In this document: one piece after another, positions 44,701 through 53,398 of the stretch
How positions within the stretch are numbered: position 1 is the stretch's first letter
How the letters are laid out: each line of letters opens with the position of its first letter
Assembly: GCF_963665355.1 (NCBI RefSeq)
Contig: NZ_OY762229.1
Location: 434,001-498,000 of the forward strand
DNA length: 64,000 bases
Reading direction: 5' to 3'
Origin: an uncultured Desulfobacter sp.
GTDB taxonomy: Bacteria > Desulfobacterota > Desulfobacteria > Desulfobacterales > Desulfobacteraceae
The notes under the pieces: model-generated
What the model was told of the DNA's origin: nothing
The model's input: the letters and a program-made list of their open reading frames with translations, nothing else
The model's database searches: none
Made by a program: the position numbers and the translations under genes

Positions 44701-46095
44701 ATGACACAGGAAATCAGCACCGCCCGCCGTGACGCCAACGCCAAGCTTAAACTGATGGAAACCTTTGGCGCCACCTCTTTTGACCGTCCTTATTTTGCCG
44801 AAATCTGCGATAACCCGCTCACCGGCGCATTTAGGAAAAAAGCCGTGGTACATGCAGGAATAGAAGGCACTGCCGTGCCCCAGGAAGTGACGGCCAATGT
44901 ATGGCAAACCCTGTCCAAGACACAACGCCGGGGCAAAACCAGCGCATATATCCACATTCCCTTTTGCAGCACCCACTGCCTTTATTGCGGTTTTTTTGCC
45001 AACCCGGCCCAAAAAGATAAGATGCAGGCTTATGCCAAAGCCCTGGTCCGGGAACTTGAAGGGGACCGGGATCTGGATCTTGTGCAAAGCTACCCCGTAA
45101 ATGCCGTCTATCTGGGCGGCGGCACCCCCACAGCCCTGGAAAGCAGCGATCTGAAACGCGTGCTTGATACCGTGCGCCGCTGCCTTCCCCTGGCCAATGA
45201 CTGTGAAATTACCGTGGAAGGCAGGATCAGTGATCTTTCGCAGGAAAAAATCCAAGCCTGTATCGACGGCGGCGCCAACCGGTTTTCCATCGGGGTCCAG
45301 ACCTTTGATACCGGCATCCGGACAGGCCTGGGCCGGGTGGCAGGCAGGGAAACGACCATGGAACGTCTTTCAGACCTTAAACAGACCAATCATGCAGCCA
45401 TCATCATTGATCTGATCTTCGGGCTGCCCGACCAGACCATGGAGACCTGGGAAAAGGACATTGACTCCTTTCTGGATCTTGAACTGGACGGTGTGGACCT
45501 GTATCAGCTGATCCGCTTCCCCGGCGGCAGCCTTGACAAGGCAGCCAGGTCCGGGCGGTTCAAAACCCTGGCAGACCAGACCCAGCGGGCCCTGATGTTT
45601 GAAGCGGGCGTGAACCGCATGGCCCGGGCCAGATATCAAAGACTGTCCATCAGCCACTGGGGTCGAAAATTTCGGGAGCGCAACCGTTACAACCTGGCCA
45701 TGAAGGAAAAGACAGACTGCCTGGCCTATGGTTCCGGGGCCGGCGGTACTGTGAACGGCCATTTGGTTTTTCTTAACGGCAATCTTGACGCCTACCTTGA
45801 AACAGCGGGAAAAACCAAACCCGTGGCACGCATCATGACCCCATCGCCCCATGCAGACCTGATCGCCCTGATTTCAGGCAGCCTGGAACTGGGGCATATG
45901 GATCTGCGAAGTGCCGGCAGTCGGCTGGGCCTGGACCTTGAAACCATCTTTTCCCCCTTGACGGAACAGTGGGAAAGGGCCGGACTTATTACACGGGAAC
46001 AGGGCTGGATTACCCTGACCCTGGCCGGACAGTTCTGGCAGACCAACCTGGCCCAGGGCATGATTGACTATTATAAACAACCAAGTAGCACATAA
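44701..46095 (+). CDS. hutW: HutW/ChuW-family radical SAM enzyme (anaerobic heme degradation)
   Basis: 464 residues. The radical SAM motif is CSTHCLYCGF (Cys-x3-Cys-x2-Cys) after AYIHIPF. Family-specific strings match ChuW/HutW rather than HemN/HemW: CEITVEGRISDLS, GANRFSIGVQTF, LDGVDLYQLIRFPGG, SISHWGRKFRERNRYN and LAYGSGAGGTVNGH. In ChuW the enzyme opens heme without oxygen and methylates it, releasing iron and giving anaerobilin. ATG 44701 has AAGGAGG upstream. It heads an operon with an ECF transporter, flavodoxin and a TonB receptor, which is the physiological context expected for heme use. Confidence 0.85.
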   Translation: MTQEISTARRDANAKLKLMETFGATSFDRPYFAEICDNPLTGAFRKKAVVHAGIEGTAVPQEVTANVWQTLSKTQRRGKTSAYIHIPFCSTHCLYCGFFANPAQKDKMQAYAKALVRELEGDRDLDLVQSYPVNAVYLGGGTPTALESSDLKRVLDTVRRCLPLANDCEITVEGRISDLSQEKIQACIDGGANRFSIGVQTFDTGIRTGLGRVAGRETTMERLSDLKQTNHAAIIIDLIFGLPDQTMETWEKDIDSFLDLELDGVDLYQLIRFPGGSLDKAARSGRFKTLADQTQRALMFEAGVNRMARARYQRLSISHWGRKFRERNRYNLAMKEKTDCLAYGSGAGGTVNGHLVFLNGNLDAYLETAGKTKPVARIMTPSPHADLIALISGSLELGHMDLRSAGSRLGLDLETIFSPLTEQWERAGLITREQGWITLTLAGQFWQTNLAQGMIDYYKQPSST

Positions 46096-46098
46096 ACC

Positions 46099-46644
46099 AT
46101 GAAACTGTTTTCATCAGATTACTGGACCCCTTCCGAACTTATCCTCATCGGCACCTTCACAGGACTGATTAAAATTTCGACTCTGCTCATTGCCCTGGCC
46201 GGCGGCGGCATGAACCCGGTGACCCTTGTGCTTAAAAACACCGTGGCCACATCCCTGCTCCTCATCCTGGTATACAAAATCAGAAAATTCGGTATCCTTA
46301 CCCTGTTTTCAGTGATTAACAGCCTGGTGTCTCTGCTGCTCATGGGCGGCAATCCCATGAGCATTGCAGGGGTAATTGTTTCAGGTATTGTGTGCGATCT
46401 TTTCATTGCACCATGGCAGGGATTTCAAAAGCCCATACGCCTGATCATTGGCATTGCACTGTTTGATTTTCTATCCCGGGTAATTTCCCTTGGCTATGCC
46501 TATTTTCTGTACCAGGAGCAGATGGGAATGTTTGTCATGGCGGCGGTGGTGGTGGGATTGGGCTATTTGGGATGCTTCATGGGTCTGGGTACGGGCATTA
46601 TATTTGTCAGGGAGCTGCGTCATGCCGGCATTATCCGCGAGTAA
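46099..46644 (+). CDS. ECF-type transporter substrate-binding membrane component (S)
   Basis: 181 residues with about five or six membrane helices (ELILIGTFTGLIKISTLLIALA ... SIAGVIVSGIVCDLFI ... GLGYLGCFMGLGTGIIF). The length, topology and place before T and A components make it an S component. It resembles the MptS-like group, whose ligands are poorly known. In this operon heme or a breakdown product is the natural candidate. Begins 3 bp after hutW and overlaps the T gene by 23 bases. Confidence 0.65.
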   Translation: MKLFSSDYWTPSELILIGTFTGLIKISTLLIALAGGGMNPVTLVLKNTVATSLLLILVYKIRKFGILTLFSVINSLVSLLLMGGNPMSIAGVIVSGIVCDLFIAPWQGFQKPIRLIIGIALFDFLSRVISLGYAYFLYQEQMGMFVMAAVVVGLGYLGCFMGLGTGIIFVRELRHAGIIRE

Positions 46645-47356
46645 TCCAGCAGATCATCTGGATATACGGACCCGGATACTGATCTGCCTGATCTGTTCAG
46701 CAGGCATCCTCTTTATCCAGGCCGCTATAGCCCTTGGGATTCTGGCCCTGGTCAGCCTTGTCTATGCCCTGGCCCATGGCCGTATCAGGGTCCTGGCCGT
46801 GGCATGGTGCGGCGTGGGCATCCTGTTCGTCATTGCCATGGGATGTGTCCGCATCATGCTGATATTCTGGCCCGAGATAGGCCAGGCCGGCCTGGGCGCA
46901 TTTTTCAACCCGTTTCTTCGGATACTGATTTTGGTGAACACAATTTTTGCCCTGGCTGTGTCCAGCCGGATCCAGGATGTGATGACCAGCCTGAAAACCC
47001 TTGGCCTGCCCTTTGTCATCTATCTGCCGGCATCGGTGATGGTCCGGTTTATCCCTGAATTTATCAATGATGTCAAACTGATCCGTGAAAGCATGCGGAT
47101 CAAAGGGTTTCATCCGGGTATCCAGTTTGTCACCCTCCACCCATTCCTGGTTGTCCGTCTTCTTGTGGTGCCGTTGACCATCCGTGCCTTACGCTCGGCA
47201 GACACCCTGGCCGTGGCTGCAGAACTTAAGGGAATGGATGCAAGCACCCCCATGACAAAAACACCGTCAACCTGGCCCGGGGCCTGGGACATTATTGTGA
47301 CGGCCTGTGTGCTGGTACTCACTTTTGGCAGCATTGCCGTGGAGAAATTGCTGTGA
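46622..47356 (+). CDS. ECF transporter T component (CbiQ-like permease)
   Basis: 244 residues: four or five membrane helices and the two coupling segments typical of EcfT, here KTLGLPFVIYLPASVMVRFIP and RESMRIKGFHP, with a later LRSADTLAVAAELKGM (the Ala-Arg-Gly-like coupling signature in degenerate form). The ATG at 46622 lies inside the end of the S gene, preceded by GGGAG. Binds the ATPase pair and the S unit. Confidence 0.8.
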   Translation: MPALSASNPADHLDIRTRILICLICSAGILFIQAAIALGILALVSLVYALAHGRIRVLAVAWCGVGILFVIAMGCVRIMLIFWPEIGQAGLGAFFNPFLRILILVNTIFALAVSSRIQDVMTSLKTLGLPFVIYLPASVMVRFIPEFINDVKLIRESMRIKGFHPGIQFVTLHPFLVVRLLVVPLTIRALRSADTLAVAAELKGMDASTPMTKTPSTWPGAWDIIVTACVLVLTFGSIAVEKLL

Positions 47357-48759
47357 TTGAATTTGACAAGGTCTCTTATACCTACCCGTTCCAGGACAAA
47401 CCTGCGGTAACCGATATCTCATTTTCTGTTTCCAAAGCAGAAGCAGTGGTCTGTACCGGGGCCAGCGGATCAGGAAAATCCACGCTGATACGCCTGATCA
47501 ACGGCCTTGCCCCCCATTTTCACAAGGGAACGCTTTCCGGGCGGGTCCGGGTGGCAGGAAAGCAGACCGTTGAAACCCATGTCAAGGCGCTGTCATCCCA
47601 TGTGGGCACCATGTTCCAGGACCCGGAAAACCAGTTTTTTGCGCTCAGGGTCAGGGATGAGCTCAAGTTTGCCCTGGAATGCCGAGGCAGATCCGTTGAA
47701 GAGATTGAAAAGGTCACCCTTCAGGAGGCAGACAGATTGGGCATCACCCCGCTTCTGGACAACATGATTTTTGACCTGTCCCAGGGGGAAAAACAGAGAG
47801 TGGCCCTGGCCGGGATCATGTGCATCGCCCCGAATATCATTATCCTGGATGAACCCTCGGCCAATCTTGATCCCCAAGCGACAACGGAACTGGCCGGACA
47901 CCTCATGGAACTGAAACGCCGGGGCATCACCTTATTCATCGTGGATCACAGGCTTTATTGGCTGAAAGATCTTGTTGATAAGGCTCTTGTCCTGGACCAG
48001 GGGCGTCTGGTCTGCCAGGGAAAATTTGAATTGTTGCATGATCCCGGCATACGCAGCAAGTTCGGCTTAAGAAAACCGGAAGTTGTTGCCCCGAACCTTC
48101 CGGAAGCCCAGATTTATGCATCCGGCCAGGACAATGCAGCCCATTGCATTGATGTGGAAAACCTCACCTTCGGGTATAAAAAAAAGCCGCTGCTTTGGAA
48201 TGATGCATCATTTAAGCTGCCCATGGGCCAGGTGGTTGCCGTCACAGGCGCCAACGGGACAGGAAAAACCACCCTGGCCCGGCTTCTGACAGGTCTTTTG
48301 CCGCTTAAAACCGGCACCATCCGCATCAACGGGAAAGCCCTTCGGCCAAAGGATCTGCTGGCCCGGGGCAGTATTGTGCTGCAAAACACAGATCATCAGC
48401 TTCACATGAAAACCGTATGCCGGGAACTTGCCATTGCGGCCCGGAACAATCCGGACCGGGAGTGTGCCGTGGCCGATGTCACGGCACGTTTCGGTCTGGA
48501 TTCGTTTTCTGCCCGCCATCCCCAATCCCTGTCCGGGGGCCAGAAACAGCGGCTTGTCATTGCCGCAGCCCTGGTAAAAGCCCCGGATATCCTGATTCTG
48601 GACGAACCCACCAGCGGTCTGGACGGCACCAACATGAACATGATTGCAAGGGTGATGACCGGCATGGCCCATAAAGGGGCCATGGTTCTGGTGATCACCC
48701 ATGACCTTGAACTCATGGGCCTGGCCTGCGACTGTGCCCTATCTATGCCATTATCATAA
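47353..48759 (+). CDS. ECF transporter ATPase, two ABC domains in one chain
   Basis: 468 residues from GTG 47353 (4-base overlap). First domain: Walker A TGASGSGKSTLIRL, signature LSQGEKQRVALAG, Walker B IIILDEPSANLD, H-loop VDHRLYWL. Second: Walker A TGANGTGKTTLARL, signature LSGGQKQRLVIAA, Walker B LILDEPTSGLD, H-loop ITHDLELM. Both sites look catalytically complete. EcfA1 and EcfA2 are usually separate; here they are fused, as in YkoD-like systems. Confidence 0.9.
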   Translation: MIEFDKVSYTYPFQDKPAVTDISFSVSKAEAVVCTGASGSGKSTLIRLINGLAPHFHKGTLSGRVRVAGKQTVETHVKALSSHVGTMFQDPENQFFALRVRDELKFALECRGRSVEEIEKVTLQEADRLGITPLLDNMIFDLSQGEKQRVALAGIMCIAPNIIILDEPSANLDPQATTELAGHLMELKRRGITLFIVDHRLYWLKDLVDKALVLDQGRLVCQGKFELLHDPGIRSKFGLRKPEVVAPNLPEAQIYASGQDNAAHCIDVENLTFGYKKKPLLWNDASFKLPMGQVVAVTGANGTGKTTLARLLTGLLPLKTGTIRINGKALRPKDLLARGSIVLQNTDHQLHMKTVCRELAIAARNNPDRECAVADVTARFGLDSFSARHPQSLSGGQKQRLVIAAALVKAPDILILDEPTSGLDGTNMNMIARVMTGMAHKGAMVLVITHDLELMGLACDCALSMPLS

Positions 48760-48774
48760 CAAGGAGAAAAAACA

Positions 48775-49317
48775 GTGAAATCCCTGGTTGTTTATTCCAG
48801 CAGAACCGGCAATACCCTAAAAGTTGCCCAGACCATATATGACGCTTTGCCCGAACCCAAAGAAATTTTTCCCGCCAAAGAGGCCCCGGATCCGTCCGGG
48901 TATGATTTTCTGGCCCTGGGCTTCTGGGTGGATAAGGGCACGGTGAATTCCGAGACCGCCCAATACATGGAAACAGTAACCGGTAAAAAAATCGGAGTGT
49001 TCGGCACCCTGGGCGCCTATCCCGACTCCGACCATGCCAGACAGTGCCTGCAAAAAGCAAGACAGCTTGTAAAGGACAATGAAATCCTGGGGGAATTCCT
49101 GTGCCAGGGCAAGGTGGATCCGGACCTGGTTAAAATGATGGAAACAAAGATGAAGGACGATCCCCATCACAGTATGACCCCGGAGCGTAAGGCAAGGCTT
49201 GAGGAGGCTGCCAAACATCCGGATGAAAAAGATCTGGCTGACGCCCGGGCACTGTTTTCTGAACTGGCACGGATAGCTATGGGGAAAAGCCTGCCTGATG
49301 CGCCGGATAATCAATAA
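48775..49317 (+). CDS. Flavodoxin family protein
   Basis: 180 residues from GTG 48775 (AAGGAG 9 bases upstream). N-terminal FMN loop SRTGNT in LVVYSSRTGNTLKVAQ, then FLALGFWVDKGTVNS and IGVFGTLGAYPDSDH. The C-terminal 60 residues (DPHHSMTPERKARLEE) are an extension beyond a plain flavodoxin. Flavodoxin-like proteins accompany HutW-type enzymes in other anaerobes, serving as electron donor or bilin reductase. Position in this operon supports such a role. Confidence 0.75.
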   Translation: MKSLVVYSSRTGNTLKVAQTIYDALPEPKEIFPAKEAPDPSGYDFLALGFWVDKGTVNSETAQYMETVTGKKIGVFGTLGAYPDSDHARQCLQKARQLVKDNEILGEFLCQGKVDPDLVKMMETKMKDDPHHSMTPERKARLEEAAKHPDEKDLADARALFSELARIAMGKSLPDAPDNQ

Positions 49318-49324
49318 AGGGCTT

Positions 49325-49448
49325 CCAACACAACAGGAATTGGGGAATCGGACCAGAACAGAATCTGAACAGTGACCCATTAAACAGCTAAAAGTTGGAA
49401 AGGCAGGCACATACCTTGGCCGGCAAACCTGCCTTTCCGTGGTTAAAA
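49325..49448 (+). promoter_or_regulatory. Structured leader before the TonB-dependent receptor (B12-box-like end)
   Basis: The spacer after flavodoxin ends in a perfect 11-bp stem (49397-49407 and 49438-49448). Its 3' side reads GGCCGGCAAACCTGCC, resembling the cobalamin riboswitch B12 box (GCC-AGGAGACCTGCC). Upstream, GGGGAATCGG ... GAATCTGAACAGTGACCC is faintly like the riboswitch core. The stem lacks a U-tract. It may be a terminator-type hairpin, a riboswitch or neither. Confidence 0.3.
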
Positions 49449-49557
49449 CCCGTTGAAAAACAGGTAAACGTTTTTGCGTACCAGATCCAAGGCAGGGCGT
49501 CAAGCGCCTGTTATGGAATTCTTGCGTCCGCAGATCAAAGAAAGGACTAAAATAAAG

Positions 49558-51450
49558 ATGTGGAAAAAAATTTTTACAGTGATCGCGGTGGTGGCCATTA
49601 CAGGGGCAGGCAATGCACCGGCTGCAGACACATCAGACATCTCAGCCGTGGAAAACAAAATGGTGATCACGGCAAAATCCAACCAGGCAGACCATGACAT
49701 ACCGGCCTCATCAACCATCATAACATCCCAGCAGATCATCTCCTCCAATGCATCATCCATCAAGGATGTGCTTATTGAACAGGCCGGAATTGATTTTGGT
49801 GTCAACAATTCATCCGTCTACGGACGAGGGAATATCAGCATCCGGGGTTCAGCCACAGGTCACGTCTTGGTTCTGGTGGACGGTAAAAAAGTGTCCGGTT
49901 CCGATGCCCAGATCGGCCATACGGATTTCGAATACAACTGGGTGCCCATGGGCTCCATTGACCGTATAGAAGTGATCAAGGGACCCATGAGTTCAATTTA
50001 CGGCTCCCAGGCCATTGGCGGCGTTGTCAACATCATCACCAAAAAGAGCAGTAAAAAATTTTACGGGGATATTGATGCCCAATATGGTGACAGCAGTGAT
50101 GACGGCGGCGATGAATACAAACTGGGTCTGAATATCGGCGGCAGGATTGCAGACCAGGTCTCACTGTTCGTGGGTGCGGAGCATAGTGACCGGGACCCGT
50201 CAAGGGACGAGGATGACAACACTGAAACAAAAATCGAAGGCAAAAAAATCAACAACGGGTTTGCAAAAATCCAGCTTGACATAGACAAATCCCAGTATAT
50301 TGAGGCCTCCTATGGCCAGGGCAACGAAGACCGTCTCAAGGTCGATGATCTGCTTTACTACGACATTGACCGGAAAAACTACGCGGTGGGATACAGCAAA
50401 CAATTCAGTTCCGTCACCCTGGACCTTGACGCCTATGCCACAGATTCTGATATGCATTACAACACCGAAAGTGCAACGGGCGGCTACACCCACAGCATGA
50501 CGGACTCCGTAATCCGGGGTGAAGTGGATATCGCTGCCCTTAAATCCAACTATATCGTGACAGGAGCTGAATTCAAAAATCAGGATTATGAAAAAAACTA
50601 TGACAAAGCGGCAAATGCTGATAACAACTTTGCCAATGACCTGGACAACACCTCGGTGTTTCTCCAGGACGAAATCAATATCGGAAAAGCGTTTATTCTC
50701 ACCCTGGGGACCCGGTACGATTACCATGAAAAATTTCATGGTGAATGGTCGCCAAAGATTGGGGTACTTTATAAACTTGCGGAACACCACAGGGTAAGAG
50801 CCAATTACGGTGAAGGGTTTATGGCCCCCACAGTGACCCAGAACTCGTCATCCTATGCGGCCACAGCCATGAAAACCACCATCTACGGAAACAACGATCT
50901 TCAGCCTGAGACGTCAAAATCCTTTGAACTGGGATATGAATTTTTCACAGACACCACGGTGTTCAAGGCAACGGTTTACAAAACAGATGTGGATAATCTG
51001 ATTGACACTGAATACCTGGCCGGATCTTCCAATGAAAAAATGTATGTCAATGTGGACAGTGCAACCATCCAGGGGTTTGAATGTGAATTGTCCCAGGATG
51101 TCACACAAAACTTCAACATCCGCGTCGGGTACCACTACCTGGACACCGAAAATGATTTAACTGGGCAGGATCTGACCTACCGCCCCAGACATAGCGTCAA
51201 TATTGGGCTCAACGCAACTCTGCCATGGGACATCCATGCCACAGTGAATGCCGATTACACCGGCGAGCAGACCGACGGCACAGATGAATTCGATGATTTC
51301 ATTGTCTTCAACGCCCATGTTTCCAAAACGTTATATGATAGAATTACAATTCGTTTAGGGGTGGATAATATCAGCGACGAAGACTTGGACGACGAACCCT
51401 ATGATATTGAAGGCAGAGTCGTTTATGCCGGCGTGAACTTCAGATTTTAG
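49558..51450 (+). CDS. TonB-dependent outer-membrane receptor
   Basis: 631 residues. Signal peptide (FTVIAVVAITGAGNAPAA), a TonB-box-like NKMVITAKS, a plug domain (IKDVLIEQAGIDFG, SIRGSATGHVLVLVDG, GSIDRIEVIKGPMSSIYGSQ, GGVVNIITKKS) and a 22-strand barrel ending in Phe (YAGVNFRF). The barrel-start and size are like BtuB/CirA/heme receptors. The ligand is not fixed: heme fits the operon, cobalamin would fit a B12-type leader. Start 49558 is chosen to place the signal peptide at the N-terminus. Confidence 0.85.
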   Translation: MWKKIFTVIAVVAITGAGNAPAADTSDISAVENKMVITAKSNQADHDIPASSTIITSQQIISSNASSIKDVLIEQAGIDFGVNNSSVYGRGNISIRGSATGHVLVLVDGKKVSGSDAQIGHTDFEYNWVPMGSIDRIEVIKGPMSSIYGSQAIGGVVNIITKKSSKKFYGDIDAQYGDSSDDGGDEYKLGLNIGGRIADQVSLFVGAEHSDRDPSRDEDDNTETKIEGKKINNGFAKIQLDIDKSQYIEASYGQGNEDRLKVDDLLYYDIDRKNYAVGYSKQFSSVTLDLDAYATDSDMHYNTESATGGYTHSMTDSVIRGEVDIAALKSNYIVTGAEFKNQDYEKNYDKAANADNNFANDLDNTSVFLQDEINIGKAFILTLGTRYDYHEKFHGEWSPKIGVLYKLAEHHRVRANYGEGFMAPTVTQNSSSYAATAMKTTIYGNNDLQPETSKSFELGYEFFTDTTVFKATVYKTDVDNLIDTEYLAGSSNEKMYVNVDSATIQGFECELSQDVTQNFNIRVGYHYLDTENDLTGQDLTYRPRHSVNIGLNATLPWDIHATVNADYTGEQTDGTDEFDDFIVFNAHVSKTLYDRITIRLGVDNISDEDLDDEPYDIEGRVVYAGVNFRF

Positions 51451-51483
51451 CCTACGTCCTGATTTAAGCGAAACCGCATAGAA

Positions 51484-51525
51484 ACAAAAGTACGGCGGAA
51501 ACAAATTTTTCGACCGTACTTTTGT
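51484..51525 (+). terminator. Hairpin after the TonB receptor
   Basis: A perfect 12-bp stem (51484-51495 and 51514-51525) with an 18-base loop, 34 bp past the receptor stop. No run of T follows, so termination strength is uncertain. Confidence 0.5.
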
Positions 51526-51764
51526 CTGGCTATGGTGTCTGGCTATGGTCAGTTGTGTCCGGTTCTCTTGCCCGGACTGTCGGATGAAAAATTTGCATGC
51601 CCCAATTTGCACGCCAACGTTTGCACCAAAGTTAACTTAGGATGGCGCGACGGTATTTGAATCCAGGCAAAGCGTCAAAAATTGATTCTCAGTTCATTGC
51701 CATGGTGATATATGTTCAGATACATCATAAAAGAAGAACAAACGAGCCCATAAAGGAACTTTAC

Positions 51765-52244
51765 ATGCAAATAACCTACATCGGCACAATACAGACACCG
51801 TTTGAAGATCGCGAAGGCATGCCAATTCAGCCCACCGGCGCCAAAGATGTTCAGGGCCGGATTATCATTCACCCGGAGTACGAACAGGGCCTGTCGGACA
51901 TTGACGGATTTTCCCATCTGATCCTGCTCTACCATTTTCACCAGTCCAGGGGATTTGACCTTATGCTCACCCCTTTTATGGATACCCAACCACGGGGACT
52001 GTTCTCCACCCGGGCGCCCCGGCGTCCCAACCCCATAGGTCTGTCCATTGTCCGCCTGGTCGCGAGAAAAGGAAACACCCTTGATATTCTGGATATTGAT
52101 GTTTTGAACAACACTCCGCTCATCGACATTAAGCCTTATGTAGCGGGATTTGATGCCAAAACTGAAAATGTCCGGGCCGGGTGGCTGGAAGAAAACCAGA
52201 TCAAAGCCCAAACCATGACCTCAGACAGCAGGTTTATATCCTGA
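51765..52244 (+). CDS. trmO: TrmO/TsaA-family tRNA methyltransferase
   Basis: 159 residues. TsaA beta-barrel motifs: YIGTIQTPFEDREGMPIQP, the SAM-binding DGFSHLILLYHFHQS, and FSTRAPRRPNPIGLSIVRLV. In E. coli TrmO adds a methyl group to t6A37 of tRNA-Thr; short anaerobe forms like this may instead act on other targets. AAAGGA lies 7 bases before ATG 51765. It is monocistronic. Confidence 0.85.
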   Translation: MQITYIGTIQTPFEDREGMPIQPTGAKDVQGRIIIHPEYEQGLSDIDGFSHLILLYHFHQSRGFDLMLTPFMDTQPRGLFSTRAPRRPNPIGLSIVRLVARKGNTLDILDIDVLNNTPLIDIKPYVAGFDAKTENVRAGWLEENQIKAQTMTSDSRFIS

Positions 52245-52294
52245 CTTTAAGAAAATGTTGGTAAAACATAAAGGGTCTTGTCTTTGTGGTAAAA

Positions 52295-53029
52295 TTACTG
52301 AGGAACAAATACCCCACGCGGCCAGCTTGGGGTGGCAATCGGATCTCCAAGATTATAATCAACCAGGCGATCCCGAACCTCTAAAAGCTGCCTGACAAGT
52401 GCGGGTTCTGCTTGGGAATAGGCCTGGGCATCAGGTATTCTGCGCACCACAAGCCATAGAAGCTCGGTAATGGCGTTTCCCACAGAATTCTGACTGATAG
52501 TCACGATAAGTCTGCCAACATCATCTCGATATAAAAGCTGCTTATAAGCCGGTTGCCACCGGATTTCATTGGCAAACATCGGGTCATGAATTACTTGCAG
52601 CCTGATCATCCGGGCGGCCTGGTGGAATTGATCGCTGAACAGCAGGATATCCTCAATACGATCCGGAAATGCTGCATCTTTTTGAACTTTGGTACTTCCC
52701 GATGACACCAGCGTAAAAAAAGTGCGGTAAAAGTCTAAAAAACCCTTAAGAACAAGATCATATTTATGCCAGAATCGACCCGAGGACAATGCCTCGATAC
52801 CGCCTTTGACCTCCCATGAGGGAAGCCCCTGGGGATAACCTGTTAATTTGAGTCGACACTCAATGGGGGGGATGGGATTCAACACCTCCAAATCAAGAAC
52901 ATCAAAAAATTTCAGATAGACACCACTTAAATATTTTAAAAACAGACCATTATGATCACTATCCGTCAAATCAGGGTTATTTTTATCGGCCAGTGACGCC
53001 TTGCTGATTGTCTCGTTTTCAAACGCCAT
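52295..53029 (-). CDS. Hypothetical protein in a mini-operon
   Basis: 244 residues, soluble, rich in helix, not recognised. Notable segments: GLFLKYLSGVYLKFFDVL, FWHKYDLVLKGFLDFYRTFF and a C-terminal AITELLWLVVRRIPDAQAYS. No active-site motif is seen. It overlaps the 51-aa gene upstream by 11 bases, so they are translationally coupled. Function unknown. Confidence 0.6.
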   Translation of the reverse strand: MAFENETISKASLADKNNPDLTDSDHNGLFLKYLSGVYLKFFDVLDLEVLNPIPPIECRLKLTGYPQGLPSWEVKGGIEALSSGRFWHKYDLVLKGFLDFYRTFFTLVSSGSTKVQKDAAFPDRIEDILLFSDQFHQAARMIRLQVIHDPMFANEIRWQPAYKQLLYRDDVGRLIVTISQNSVGNAITELLWLVVRRIPDAQAYSQAEPALVRQLLEVRDRLVDYNLGDPIATPSWPRGVFVPQ

Positions 53030-53174
53030 ATGTTCTTAAAAGACCGTTATCCCTGGCCAAATGCCTCAAATTGTTTTGACTGTTAAAAAATTCCGTGGGT
53101 GAAAACCCTTCGGGAATTTCCAGTGGAATTTTACGATGAGGGATTATAATGTCCCTGGGCTTTGCCATTGACAT
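53019..53174 (-). CDS. 51-residue hypothetical protein
   Basis: Small gene with GGAG 6 bases before ATG. The protein is polar: AKPRDIIIPHRKIPLEIP, then EGFSPTEFFNSQNNLRHLA. Ends overlapping the 244-aa gene by 11 bases. The good ribosome-binding site and coupling argue it is translated. No family recognised. Confidence 0.5.
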   Translation of the reverse strand: MSMAKPRDIIIPHRKIPLEIPEGFSPTEFFNSQNNLRHLARDNGLLRTYGV

Positions 53175-53203
53175 GTCATTCTCCAGTTTTAAAAATTATT
53201 TTT

Positions 53204-53341
53204 TCACCACTCTTCGAAATACCAACAACTGCTGCTGCTGCCGCCGCCGCCGCCACATAACGGCCATGGGCCGACCTGGCCTATCAACATCCAGGCACAA
53301 CCCACAACAACATATAAAAATAACTTAATTGGTACTCTTAT
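53204..53341 (-). CDS. Tiny membrane protein with Gly5-Ser4-Cys tail (start uncertain)
   Basis: An open frame of 45 codons, 29 bp upstream of the 51-residue gene. It has one hydrophobic segment (LFLYVVVGCAWMLIG), then GPWPLC, then a striking end GGGGGSSSSCWYFEEW before TGA. The frame has only one ATG, inside the hydrophobic part; an ATT or GTG start further up must be assumed, so the true N-terminus is unclear. The repeated Gly/Ser codons make a GCC/GCT tract on the plus strand. No match known. Confidence 0.35.
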   Translation of the reverse strand: MRVPIKLFLYVVVGCAWMLIGQVGPWPLCGGGGGSSSSCWYFEEW

Positions 53342-53398
53342 TTAAACTGCAGCGAAAACGGATGTGATTAAAAACGACTATCAATCATCTCAAAATCT

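Noticed and set aside
53239-53262. GCT/GCC trinucleotide repeat as a CRISPR-like or microsatellite element
   Set aside because: On the minus strand it reads as Gly and Ser codons within an open frame that ends in a plausible C-terminus; no spacers exist.
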